A stretch of 64,000 nucleotides of DNA from Chryseobacterium oncorhynchi (GTDB lineage: Bacteria; Bacteroidota; Bacteroidia; Flavobacteriales; Weeksellaceae). The notes beneath the pieces were generated by a model that had not been told where the DNA came from, did not search any database, and was given only the letters and a program-made list of their open reading frames with translations. This document shows positions 18,238-26,835 of this stretch, piece after piece (position 1 is the first letter of the stretch; each line of letters begins with the position of its first letter). The stretch is taken from assembly GCF_002899895.1 (NCBI RefSeq), contig NZ_PPEI02000002.1:868001-932000 (forward strand). The letters are read 5' to 3'. The position numbers and the translations under genes are program-made.

Positions 18238-19161
18238 TTACTGCAGTTCAATATCAAATGTCGTCAATTCTTTGAATTGTCTCAATCTGTGGAACATATC
18301 CGACTCCTCTACTTCCTGAATTCTTTCTGTTCCGAATTTCTCTACTGTGAATGAAGCCATTGCTGATCCTACTATTAGAGCTGACTTCATTGTTTCGAAA
18401 TCAATTTTCTCTTTTTTAGCAAGATAAGCTGCAAAACCTCCTGCAAAAGTGTCTCCTGCTCCGGTTGGATCAAAAACTTCTTCTAGAGGTAACGCAGGGA
18501 TTGCAAATACTTTATTATCATGGAACAATAAAGCTCCGTGTTCTCCTTTTTTGATGATTACATATTCAGGTCCCATTGTGTGGATCTTCTTAGCAGCTTT
18601 TACTAAAGAATATTCTCCTGAAAGTTGTCTTGCCTCTTCATCATTAATGGTAATTACATCTGTTTTTGCAATCATATCCATTAAGATATCCCAAGCACAA
18701 TCCATCCAGAAATTCATGGTATCAAGGATAACAAGCTTTGGACGGTTGTTCATTTTTTCTAATACAGATAACTGAACGCCAGGGTGTAGGTTTCCAAGTA
18801 ATAAAATCTCAGCATCCTGCATTGAATCCGGGATTTTCGGATCAAAATTTTCCAATACGTTCACTTCAGTAGCTAAAGTATCTCTGGTATTCAAATCATT
18901 GTGGTATTTACCTGACCAGAAGAATGTTTTTCCTTCTTTAATAATTTCAATTCCCTCGATGTTTACATCTCTGTTTGTAAACATATCAAGGTGTTCCTGT
19001 GGGAAATCTCCTCCTACTACAGAAACAATTCCGGATTTAACCCCTAAAATAGATGAAGTGATCCCAATATAAGTGGCTGCACCGCCTAAAATCTTGTCCG
19101 TTTTACCAAATGGTGTTTCAATTGCATCAAATGCAACACTTCCTACAACTAAAAGTTTCAT
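18238..19161 (-). CDS. PfkB-family carbohydrate/nucleoside kinase
   Basis: This is a 307-aa ribokinase-superfamily kinase that phosphorylates a sugar or nucleoside using ATP. Visible signatures are GGAATYIGITSSILG near the N-terminus (substrate side) and DPTGAGDTFAGGFAAYLA (about residues 231-248), the PfkB signature 2 with the catalytic Asp in GAGDTF. The AIETPFG segment near the N-terminus is typical of the flavobacterial version. The substrate is unknown; ribose, adenosine or fructose-like compounds are all possible. It lies 27 bp downstream of gldD and probably shares its transcript. Confidence 0.88.
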   Translation of the reverse strand: MKLLVVGSVAFDAIETPFGKTDKILGGAATYIGITSSILGVKSGIVSVVGGDFPQEHLDMFTNRDVNIEGIEIIKEGKTFFWSGKYHNDLNTRDTLATEVNVLENFDPKIPDSMQDAEILLLGNLHPGVQLSVLEKMNNRPKLVILDTMNFWMDCAWDILMDMIAKTDVITINDEEARQLSGEYSLVKAAKKIHTMGPEYVIIKKGEHGALLFHDNKVFAIPALPLEEVFDPTGAGDTFAGGFAAYLAKKEKIDFETMKSALIVGSAMASFTVEKFGTERIQEVEESDMFHRLRQFKELTTFDIELQ

Positions 19162-19188
19162 ATATTTTTCAATGTATATTAAAAATAA

Positions 19189-19746
19189 TTATTTTTTCCA
19201 TTCAAAAGAGTCCAGCAGATGCTTCATATCGTTTTTGATATAGTTTACTGCAGGAGCCAGAGAGTCCGGTTTCGGTCTCGTATTAAAGTATAAATAAGCA
19301 GTTACGAAGTGCTTCGTACTGTCTGTAATGTAAAATTGAAGATTGGAAGCGCTTTGCCCTTTCAGTTCATAGAAATTCCCGTAAACTTTCTTTTCCGGAT
19401 ATTCAAAGGATTTTGTATCTATGGAACTTGCTTTAATGGTATGTTCGTAAACCATTTTTTCGGCTTCCTTAATGTGTTCTGCAAAGTCATTCTGTATCGG
19501 ATAATAGGTCACGAAAATCTTTGCTTTCATTTTAGGATAATTCAAATAATACCAGCAAGGCTTTTTAGCTGCTGTAATATTAGCAAAATCCGAATATTCA
19601 AATGTATAGGCACAGTTGTTTTCAAACTTCTGATATTTCGGTGCCGGATATTCCAGACGCAGTTCTCCGTAAGGTTTTGGAACCGGATCTTTTCCACATG
19701 AAATTAAAAGCAGTGATACAAAAATAAAAATGACCTTTTTTATCAT
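19189..19746 (-). CDS. gldD: Gliding motility lipoprotein GldD
   Basis: GldD is a Bacteroidota lipoprotein required for gliding in Flavobacterium johnsoniae and associated with T9SS function. The start at 19746 gives MIKKVIFIFVSLLLISCG with a lipobox LISC; a five-residue longer form is less likely. The body is about 165 residues with family features such as YGELRLEYPAPKY, CYWxxYPKMKA-like (CWYYLNYPKMKAKI) and FYITDSTKHFVTAYLYF. At 185 aa it is full length. It follows mutY directly (44 bp) and precedes a PfkB kinase gene. The product is probably in the periplasm, anchored to one of the membranes. Confidence 0.9.
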   Translation of the reverse strand: MIKKVIFIFVSLLLISCGKDPVPKPYGELRLEYPAPKYQKFENNCAYTFEYSDFANITAAKKPCWYYLNYPKMKAKIFVTYYPIQNDFAEHIKEAEKMVYEHTIKASSIDTKSFEYPEKKVYGNFYELKGQSASNLQFYITDSTKHFVTAYLYFNTRPKPDSLAPAVNYIKNDMKHLLDSFEWKK

Positions 19747-19790
19747 TTTGCAAAAGTACAAATTAGATTTTAGATTTCGGAAGACAAATT

Positions 19791-20825
19791 TCAGTCTTTC
19801 AATGAGTTTTGGATGTAATTTTCCAAAGGCTTCGGAAAGGATTTTTCATGGGAGCCCTGAATATCTGTAATTTCATATTGATTTTCAGCAATAAAGTCAT
19901 TCCAAAGCGCTTCTGAAGTCACATTAACATTAAATATTTCAATGATTAAGTTTTTGTGAGTCAATTTATGAGTGATCGTTTTTGAATTGGTGATAAAAGC
20001 TTCCATTTCTGCTGAAATAGATGAAGGAAATTCGAATAATTTTTTCCAGATAAAATCATCACCGCGCTGACGGATCAAAAACTGTTCATTTCTGTGAACA
20101 AAATAATAGGTCAGAGCCAAATCTTCTGCCTTTACCTTTTTTGTTTTTACAGGATAATCTGATATTTTTTGCAGAGAAAATGCAATACAGTCTTCATTAA
20201 TCGGGCATTCTCCACAAAGAGGGTTCTTTGGTTTACAGATTTCGGAGCCAATATCCATCATTGCCTGATTGAAATCACCAACATTTTCCGGCATTACCAA
20301 AGCTGCCAATTCTGAGAAATAGGTAAATGCCCTTGAGTTTGAAATATCAAAATCGTCTGCAAAGAAACGACTCAACACACGGTAAAAATTTCCGTCAACA
20401 GCAGGCATTCTTCCACCGAAACAGATGCTTGAAACTGCCGCAGCCGTATACTTCCCTACTCCTTTTAGTTTTAAAATCTCTTCATATTGAGCAGGAAATA
20501 CACCTTGGTAATCATTCATGATCTGCTGGGAAGCCTTATGGATATTGATCGCCCTGGAGTAATAGCCCAATCCTTTCCAGTAAAGCAAAACTTCATTTTC
20601 CTCAGCTTCTGCCAAGGTTTTTACATCCGGAAATCTTTTAATGAAATTATTATAATGGTTTAACCCCTGATTGATCCTTGTTTGTTGAAATACAATTTCA
20701 CAAATCCATATTTTATAAGGATCTTTTGTCTGTCTGAAAGGCAGATCTCTTGCATTATTCCGATACCATTCCAAAAGCCTGTTTCCTACATGAAGAAAAT
20801 CTGAGCCTGTATTATTTTTTTCCAA
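19791..20825 (-). CDS. mutY: A/G-specific adenine DNA glycosylase MutY
   Basis: MutY removes adenine mispaired with 8-oxoguanine. The N-terminal catalytic domain shows IWICEIVFQQTRI (the catalytic Glu), the helix-hairpin-helix KGVGKYTAAAV and the Asp in AVDGNFYRVLSR. The [4Fe-4S] ligands lie in CKPKNPLCGECPINEDC (about residues 193-209). The C-terminal third is the NUDIX-like domain that recognises the oxidised base. At 344 aa it is of normal length. It is the first gene of the run mutY-gldD-pfkB-surA-like. A short inverted repeat without a T run (TGAAGAG/CTCTTCA, 20846-20867) lies in its upstream region. Confidence 0.94.
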   Translation of the reverse strand: MEKNNTGSDFLHVGNRLLEWYRNNARDLPFRQTKDPYKIWICEIVFQQTRINQGLNHYNNFIKRFPDVKTLAEAEENEVLLYWKGLGYYSRAINIHKASQQIMNDYQGVFPAQYEEILKLKGVGKYTAAAVSSICFGGRMPAVDGNFYRVLSRFFADDFDISNSRAFTYFSELAALVMPENVGDFNQAMMDIGSEICKPKNPLCGECPINEDCIAFSLQKISDYPVKTKKVKAEDLALTYYFVHRNEQFLIRQRGDDFIWKKLFEFPSSISAEMEAFITNSKTITHKLTHKNLIIEIFNVNVTSEALWNDFIAENQYEITDIQGSHEKSFPKPLENYIQNSLKD

Positions 20826-20907
20826 AAACCAATCTATTTAAGCCATGAAGAGATTATTTTCTCTTCACATCTGAACATTATTTCAGCGCTGCAAAGATAG
20901 GGTTATT

Positions 20908-21363
20908 TTATTTTTTCTTTACAGAATATACCGGTGCTGCTTTTAACCATTGATATTTAAGGTTTCTGTCTTTTGCAATTAAACGATACCCCTCAAGATT
21001 TTTCAGATAAACATACATGGAATCATTTTTCAGCTTTAATTTGTAAGGAGAAAGGAACTCCATTGGAAATTCTAAGGTAGAATCCCTTACTGTCTTCAAA
21101 ACCTTTCCGGATCTGACTTTATAAATGAAAAATGACTTTCCGCGTCCTTTTGAACTGTCTGCCAGCTTTACATTTGAGCTTGAAAGAACCAGTTCACTGC
21201 CATCGAAACATTCTTCTTCGTCCATGATATAGGCCTTTCCTTCTTGACGTTCATCTGCAAAAAGATCTTCTTCGTATTGGCCCGGACTTTGGTATTTTTT
21301 TTCACAACTTACCAAAAACACCATCAGTAGAGCCGGCAATCCGATGATAAGCTTTTTATTCAT
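20908..21363 (-). CDS. Lipoprotein downstream of tssC
   Basis: An unrecognised lipoprotein of about 151 aa. The start is 21363 (MNKKLIIGLP) or 21375 (MKFN); the longer ORF to 21411 would begin inside the terminator of tssC and is rejected. The lipobox is FLVSC, followed by a polar, partly acidic region and a compact beta-rich tail. It is co-directional with the sheath genes but lies beyond their terminator, so it probably has its own promoter. Known T6SS lipoproteins (TssJ) are shorter and not recognisably similar. A link to secretion is only positional. Confidence 0.7.
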   Translation of the reverse strand: MNKKLIIGLPALLMVFLVSCEKKYQSPGQYEEDLFADERQEGKAYIMDEEECFDGSELVLSSSNVKLADSSKGRGKSFFIYKVRSGKVLKTVRDSTLEFPMEFLSPYKLKLKNDSMYVYLKNLEGYRLIAKDRNLKYQWLKAAPVYSVKKK

Positions 21364-21388
21364 ATTAAATTTCATAGATATTGGTAGA

Positions 21389-21420
21389 AAAAAACCGATG
21401 TAAAATTGCATCGGTTTTTA
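21389..21420 (-). terminator. Terminator of tssBC
   Basis: The stem AAAAACCGATG/CATCGGTTTTT has an 8-nt loop and runs of A on the left that become U's in minus-strand RNA. It lies 20 bp beyond the tssC stop and rules out the longest start of the downstream lipoprotein. Confidence 0.8.
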
Positions 21421-21439
21421 TTATTTAAAATAAGTTTTC

Positions 21440-22801
21440 TTATTCTTGAGAGTATTCTGCATCCCATTCGTTACCATCATCTCCTTTGTGTCCGTCTAGT
21501 TTAATAACGAAACTTTTTGTTGGGAAATAAGGGGTCATACGGATATCAAGCCATACTCTGTCTTTGTTTACTCTATCTTGTTCGAAACGTACAATTTTGA
21601 ATTTTTCGATCAACTTGTCCGGTCCTTTGATGTTATCAAGGAACGTTACAATTTGTCTTCTTAAATCGTCTTCGTTTTTAGCATTCCAGTTTTCAAAAGC
21701 TCTTCTGTTCAGGAAGTCTAGTAATACTTTAGTTACATAGTCGAATACACGAACTACGGAATAAGTCTGAAGACCAATATTGTCTCCTGTAAATAATGTC
21801 TTTGCAGAGAAAGCCATAATTTTTCCATATTCGTTAACCATTGGAACAAGACCCATTTTTTCTAACTGAGAAATTTCACTTTTCTTCAATTCGAATTTTA
21901 CGGCATCTACTTCATTGATATTACCATGTTTTTTACCTGCTGCTACCTGAGACATTAGTGTCTTATGGATTTTTCCGGCTAATGAAGTGGAAGGTGGAAG
22001 TTCTACGTTTTCTTCTTCACCTACTTCTTCAGCTTTTCCACGTCCTACTAACCAGTTACATGTCATAATAACGTTACTTCTGTGAAGTTCACCACCTGTA
22101 AGGTTTGCAGAGTGGAATAAGTCTACTACGTCATCCGGCTTATCAAGGTTAGCGAAGTCTGTAACCATCATTACTTTATTCTCGTTACAGATTTTTGCCC
22201 ATTTTTCGATCACCTTATTGGATCCTAAATAACCAGGAATGGCAAGGATAGAATAGTTATCTCTAAGGTCTAAACGGTCGTAATAGTTTTTAAATTCTTC
22301 AGAAATAGCATCAATGAATAAAGGATTATCTAAATCCGAAACCTGATCGATGCTTGCGTTAACGATACTTACGTTATCCACTTTGTCCAATTCTGTATTT
22401 TTGTAGAATTGAGCAACCGTTCTGTAGTTAGTTTCTAACAAACGAACTTCGTCCAGTGTATTCTTAAGATTTTTCTTTAGGTTTTGATCAGCTTGTTGTG
22501 CTTTTGTTTTGCACGTTTCAGCCATTTTATCTGCAGATTCACTTCCTTCTAAAAGGCTTACCCAAAGGGCAATCTTTTGAAGAAGTTCTTTTCTTTCTTC
22601 TGCTTTATTTCCGTCGTTAAGAAAGATTTCTTTCCTAGCTTTTCTTGTTGGGTTCATATTGGCGATGCCGTCTACAACGGATTCAACAAAGCCAAAACCT
22701 CCCATTTTATTGAGTTCCGCAAGCGGATTACCTTTCGGTTGTCCCGAGTGTTGTTGTTGATCCTGCTGCTGGCTTTCTTGTGCCTGTAATTTGCTATCCA
22801 T
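21440..22801 (-). CDS. tssC: Type VI secretion system contractile sheath large subunit TssC (Bacteroidota type)
   Basis: TssC/VipB pairs with TssB to polymerise into the contractile tail sheath of the T6SS. This 453-aa protein has the T6SS-iii (formerly DUF5458) look: a polar Gln-rich N-terminus, then a sheath body with ILAIPGYLGSNKVIEKWA, MMVTDFANLDKP and NVIMTCNWLVGRG (residues 180-255). The C-terminal beta domain, LQTYSVVRVFDYVTKV to the end, should form the handshake core. It lies 21 bp downstream of tssB. The remaining T6SS genes (tssK, baseplate, membrane complex, clpV, hcp) are not in this window. Confidence 0.9.
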   Translation of the reverse strand: MDSKLQAQESQQQDQQQHSGQPKGNPLAELNKMGGFGFVESVVDGIANMNPTRKARKEIFLNDGNKAEERKELLQKIALWVSLLEGSESADKMAETCKTKAQQADQNLKKNLKNTLDEVRLLETNYRTVAQFYKNTELDKVDNVSIVNASIDQVSDLDNPLFIDAISEEFKNYYDRLDLRDNYSILAIPGYLGSNKVIEKWAKICNENKVMMVTDFANLDKPDDVVDLFHSANLTGGELHRSNVIMTCNWLVGRGKAEEVGEEENVELPPSTSLAGKIHKTLMSQVAAGKKHGNINEVDAVKFELKKSEISQLEKMGLVPMVNEYGKIMAFSAKTLFTGDNIGLQTYSVVRVFDYVTKVLLDFLNRRAFENWNAKNEDDLRRQIVTFLDNIKGPDKLIEKFKIVRFEQDRVNKDRVWLDIRMTPYFPTKSFVIKLDGHKGDDGNEWDAEYSQE

Positions 22802-22822
22802 GATTTAATGTAAAGTCTTTAA

Positions 22823-23269
22823 TTATTTTTCAAGTTCTTGTGCCACATCTTTCAATACTTCTATGAACGCAGCTCTTGTCTGATCGTTCTCCAGCATATT
22901 GCGTAGAATTTTATTTGTTTTCAGTTGGCGTACAATTTTGTTGTACTGCTCCTGCTCCATGCTCAGTTGCTGTAGATAGTCTGATTTCTGAGTAAGGCTT
23001 TTGGGAGTAAAGTCTCCAAGATTTTGAAAACGGAATTCTTCTTCAATTGTTCCTCCATCTTCTGTTTCATGTTGTACTGCTACAGAAGGTTGAAAATGTT
23101 TGAAAACGTCTTCCACTGTTTTTAATCCTGTTACAATTTCAGGGGTGTAAGATTCTTCTGTTGTAAGCTGGCTTACTATCAGTGATTTATTTTCCTGTAT
23201 TTCCTGAATAGCTTCATTAGCGTCTACTTTTACTTCGTTTCCGCCAACACCATAATTAAACATTGCCAT
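22823..23269 (-). CDS. tssB: Type VI secretion system contractile sheath small subunit TssB (Bacteroidota type)
   Basis: TssB/VipA is the small sheath subunit. I chose the start at 23269 (MAMFNYG), giving 148 aa. The open frame continues upstream to 23398, but that extension (MLQFFFKFKHW... followed by Asn-rich residues) looks like non-coding leader. Visible features are a beta-strand-rich first half (GGNEVKVDANEAIQEI; ESYTPEIVTGLKTVEDVF) and a C-terminal helix (about residues 100-148) that would intertwine with TssC. It forms a two-gene operon with tssC, and a divergent gene starts 356 bp upstream. Confidence 0.88.
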   Translation of the reverse strand: MAMFNYGVGGNEVKVDANEAIQEIQENKSLIVSQLTTEESYTPEIVTGLKTVEDVFKHFQPSVAVQHETEDGGTIEEEFRFQNLGDFTPKSLTQKSDYLQQLSMEQEQYNKIVRQLKTNKILRNMLENDQTRAAFIEVLKDVAQELEK

Positions 23270-23625
23270 ATTATTATTATTTTGAGATTTACGATTTTGG
23301 TTTGGATCTGTTTTTGAATAATTTACAGACGTATCAAATAAATTACCAATCCAATGTTTAAATTTAAAAAAAAACTGTAACATACAAAATTTTGTCAAGA
23401 TTTTTCTTGAATTATTTAAATTTAACTACACTTATTTAACATAAAATCAAATTCTTATGATGTCACTAAGCTATGAAAAAATAAATAAAAATAAACCAAA
23501 GTGAGATAAAATAAAATCGTGGTGAGTTTTGCATTGAGAAAAAACATAAAACTGGTGTTAAAATAAGAATTCTTCCAACTTGAGGAAAAAATATTCTTTA
23601 TATTTAAATAAAAGTAAACAGAGTA
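23270..23625. other. Divergent intergenic region between tssB and the kinase-like gene
   Basis: A 356-bp AT-rich region, part of which (23270-23398) is an open frame continuous with tssB. Both divergent promoters should lie here. A possible -7 element TATATTTA (23599-23606) precedes the + strand gene, but its -33 element is not clear. Confidence 0.4.
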
Positions 23626-24672
23626 ATGAAAGATGTGAAGATTGCGTTTAGAAAACCGATATATCCTGTTTCAGAAGCATTAGAGCAGTATTTGGAAAAA
23701 CATAACAGAACAACCAAGATTCAGTTTCTATATGAAGACCTATTAAGATTCAGTGATAGTGTAAATATTCTGGATAAGGAGGGCAAAGATACTTTGTGGC
23801 TCGGTGTATTGTATTCTGAATATGAGTTTAAAGAAATAGAAGCTAATTTAAATAAGATTTATACTCTCCTTCATTCCGATGGAGATGAAGCTACTTTACC
23901 TTATCTGAAAGTGGATACCATTGACTTTTGTACTTTTGGAAATTCTAAACCTTTTCGAATTCGGGTCAGAAATATCCTGAATGATAATTATACTAATTTT
24001 TATATTAAACAGGCAGATGCTTCCCGTATCTATGGACTGGAACTTGAAGATCTCCTTTCTCCTAACCGAATTAACTTTCTAATTTACAAAAACACCCTCA
24101 TCGAAGAACATATTTTAGGAATTCCCGGGGATGTATTTATTCAGAAACATATATCTAACTGTACAGAGTTGGAAAAGGCACAAATTTCCAAGGAATTTGT
24201 AAAATTCAATGAGCGCTGTCTTATTGGATTACTGGGTGACATGCGTTCTTATAATTATGTTATTATTCCTATACACGATTTTGATCAGGTTATTTACAGA
24301 ATTCGCCCCATCGATTTTGATCAGCAAAGCTATGAAGGGAATTTGAAGGTTTATCTTCCTCAATATTTCAAAGAAAACAACCTGATGGTTACTATGGTAA
24401 TGGAAAAACTGAAGCCTAATTCTATAGAACAGTATCGGAAAGAAGTACGTTCACAAATTGTAAAAAGGGTGACCAGCAGTAAAAACAGATTCGATGAACT
24501 CATTTCTATTATGAAAAAAGAAAATATTGCTCCGGAAGCCAATGTTATAGAGCTAAGAACAGCTTTGCAAAAACTCACCTATGATGTCAATTTCAAGTAT
24601 TGTAAGACTATGGGAGATATTATAGAAACCGGAATAAAATTTGTGATCCGGAATTATAAGAAAGCATATTAA
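23626..24672 (+). CDS. Uncharacterised protein with kinase-like motifs, divergent from tssBC
   Basis: I know no named family for this 348-aa protein. It has no signal peptide or membrane helix. The order of charged residues resembles the protein-kinase/HipA fold: NFYIKQAD with Lys at residue 128 (a beta3-Lys-like position), GDMRSYNYV at residues 204-212 (a GDxxxxN catalytic-loop-like motif) and RPIDFDQ at residues 227-233 (an IDFD metal-binding-like motif). This is pattern matching by eye. The C-terminal 100 residues are helical and basic. It sits divergently from the sheath genes tssB and tssC, so a role in T6SS control is possible but unproven. It ends at a good terminator. Confidence 0.75.
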   Translation: MKDVKIAFRKPIYPVSEALEQYLEKHNRTTKIQFLYEDLLRFSDSVNILDKEGKDTLWLGVLYSEYEFKEIEANLNKIYTLLHSDGDEATLPYLKVDTIDFCTFGNSKPFRIRVRNILNDNYTNFYIKQADASRIYGLELEDLLSPNRINFLIYKNTLIEEHILGIPGDVFIQKHISNCTELEKAQISKEFVKFNERCLIGLLGDMRSYNYVIIPIHDFDQVIYRIRPIDFDQQSYEGNLKVYLPQYFKENNLMVTMVMEKLKPNSIEQYRKEVRSQIVKRVTSSKNRFDELISIMKKENIAPEANVIELRTALQKLTYDVNFKYCKTMGDIIETGIKFVIRNYKKAY

Positions 24673-24676
24673 AAGG

Positions 24677-24719
24677 AGAATCCGCCTCACATATAATGGA
24701 GACGGATTCTTTCTTTTCT
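24677..24719 (+). terminator. Terminator of the kinase-like gene
   Basis: A 12-bp stem AGAATCCGcCTC/GAGaCGGATTCT with one mismatch and a T-rich tail follows the stop by 4 bp. Confidence 0.7.
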
Positions 24720-24738
24720 AACAATTTTATTGGTAATC

Positions 24739-26835
24739 CTACCAGATTTTTATTCTGTCTTCAGGAGCTTTATACATTTTATCTCCTGGTTTGATATCAA
24801 ATGCTTTGATGAATGAGTCTTGATTCACTAATGGACCGAAAGCTCTGAACATCCCCGGAGAGTGCGGATCTGTCTTCACCTGATTGATCATATACTGATC
24901 AGTTGCCTTTGTTCTCCAAACGGTTGCCCAGCTCATAAAGAATCTCTGATCCTGTGTAAATCCACTAATTTTTCCTGGGTTTCCTTTATCTTTTAAATAC
25001 ATCTGAAGGGCATCGTAAGCTACTGCTACTCCACCTAAATCACCGATATTTTCTCCACTTGTGAATTTACCATTCACAAAGCTTCCTTTTACAGGCTCAT
25101 AACCACTATATTGAGCAGCTAACTGACCTACTTTTGCATCGAAATTCTTACGATCTGCATCTGTCCACCAATTGTTTAGGTTTCCATCACCATCGAAACG
25201 GGAACCACTGTCGTCAAATCCGTGAGAGATCTCATGTCCGATAACAGCTCCAATTCCACCAAAGTTTACCGCAGCATCAGCTTTAGGGTTATAGAAAGGA
25301 GGTTGAAGAATGGCTGCAGGGAATACAATTTCGTTGTTTGATCCGCTGTAGTATGCATTTACTGTTTGTGGAGACATTCCCCATTCTGTTTTATCAACCG
25401 GTTTTCCTACTTTATCCAAACTTCTTTGGTACTGCCAAGCTGATACATTTTGCAGGTTAGAATATAATGATGCTCCCTGTTTTGGAGATTCAACCTTTAA
25501 TTGGGTATAGTCTTTCCACTTATCCGGATAAGCGATCTTTACTGTAAATTTGGATAGTTTTTCCTGAGCCTTTACTTTTGTTTCAGGAGACATCCAGTCT
25601 ATATTGGCAATGTGGGATTTGAATGATTTTAAAAGGTAATCAATATAGGTTTCCATCTGCTGTTTTGCTTCCGGAGTAAAGTATTTGTCTACGTATAATT
25701 TACCAAAAGCCTCACCAAGAACGGTATTCACAAGGGTAAGACCTCTTTTGTTCATAGGACGCTGTTCTTTTTGGCCTTGTAATTCTTTTGCATAGAAATC
25801 AAATCTGATCTGCTCCAAACCTTCATCAAGGTTACTTGCATTACCATTAATCAAATGATATTTCAGATAGTCTTTCAATAATGGAAGATTCTTCTGAGTC
25901 AAGAACTGATCCATGTTCTGGTAATATTTCAGTTCACCAATGATTACTCTGTCTGTGTTTACTCCGGCCTCTTTAAGATATTTGGCAAGATCAACGTTTT
26001 TCACTAATCCTGAAAGTTCTGATACATTTTTAGGGTTGTATCTTAAATTGGCATCTCTGTTCTGCTCAAGAGTCAATAAATAATTGGCTAATTGTTTCTC
26101 AAAATCGACAACATTTTGTGCTGCCTGAGCTGAGTTTTTATACCCTAAAACGCCAAATAATTTTCCAATATAGGTCTGATATTGTCCTAATGTTTTTGTA
26201 TTGGCATCATTTACTTTCTGATAATAATCTCTCCCCAAGCCTAGATCCGGACCTCCAAGATATACTGCATTCATATTAGAATTCTTCATATCTGCTCCGG
26301 CTCTCCATCCGTAAAAAGAGTTATCGCCTAATCTTGTAGCTTCCAAAAGATACTTCTGAAGATCATTAAGGCTTTTAATACCATCAATTTTTGCAAGATC
26401 TCCCTTGATAGGTGCTAATCCATCTGCATTTCTTTTTGCTGTATCCATAAAAGATGCATAAAGATTCTGGATCTTTTGTCCTTCAGATCCTGCAGGATAG
26501 TTTTCGGTAAGGATTTTATTTAAAATATCTAATGAAGCATCATCCACATTTTCTCTCAAAGCATTGAAAGACCCCCAATTGGCTTTATCTGAAGGAATCT
26601 GAGTAGTTTTCACCCAATTTCCGTTCACATAGCTAAAAAAGTCATCCTGCGGACGAACAGCTGTATCCATATGGGATAAATTGATCCCCTCCTCTTTCAC
26701 TTGTTCTTTTACAGGCGTTGCAGCAATTGCCGTAGCCTCCGTTTTTTTCTCTGTCCCTGCAGTCTTTGCTGCACCACACGAATTTAGAAATACAATACCC
26801 GAAAAGGCAAGTATACCAATATTTAGCTTTTTCAT
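24739..26835 (-). CDS. M13-family zinc metallopeptidase, lipoprotein form
   Basis: A neprilysin/PepO-like endopeptidase of 698 aa. A lipoprotein signal ends at the lipobox FLNSC (Cys 20). A low-complexity Ala/Thr/Glu linker (residues 22-50) follows, then the M13_N helical domain and the catalytic M13 domain. That domain has HEISH (residues 534-538; zinc ligands and catalytic Glu), the downstream ENIGD motif (third zinc ligand) and a conserved NAYY segment. The C-terminal residues APEDRIKIW end in the family's conserved Trp. It cleaves small peptides in the envelope; natural substrates are unknown. A second M13 gene lies just upstream, co-directional. Confidence 0.94.
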   Translation of the reverse strand: MKKLNIGILAFSGIVFLNSCGAAKTAGTEKKTEATAIAATPVKEQVKEEGINLSHMDTAVRPQDDFFSYVNGNWVKTTQIPSDKANWGSFNALRENVDDASLDILNKILTENYPAGSEGQKIQNLYASFMDTAKRNADGLAPIKGDLAKIDGIKSLNDLQKYLLEATRLGDNSFYGWRAGADMKNSNMNAVYLGGPDLGLGRDYYQKVNDANTKTLGQYQTYIGKLFGVLGYKNSAQAAQNVVDFEKQLANYLLTLEQNRDANLRYNPKNVSELSGLVKNVDLAKYLKEAGVNTDRVIIGELKYYQNMDQFLTQKNLPLLKDYLKYHLINGNASNLDEGLEQIRFDFYAKELQGQKEQRPMNKRGLTLVNTVLGEAFGKLYVDKYFTPEAKQQMETYIDYLLKSFKSHIANIDWMSPETKVKAQEKLSKFTVKIAYPDKWKDYTQLKVESPKQGASLYSNLQNVSAWQYQRSLDKVGKPVDKTEWGMSPQTVNAYYSGSNNEIVFPAAILQPPFYNPKADAAVNFGGIGAVIGHEISHGFDDSGSRFDGDGNLNNWWTDADRKNFDAKVGQLAAQYSGYEPVKGSFVNGKFTSGENIGDLGGVAVAYDALQMYLKDKGNPGKISGFTQDQRFFMSWATVWRTKATDQYMINQVKTDPHSPGMFRAFGPLVNQDSFIKAFDIKPGDKMYKAPEDRIKIW

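Noticed and set aside
21364-21411. Longer start for the lipoprotein near tssC
   Set aside because: It would begin inside the tssC terminator stem and move the signal peptide inward.
21440-23269. A complete T6SS gene cluster
   Set aside because: Only the two sheath genes are present in the window; the rest may lie elsewhere.
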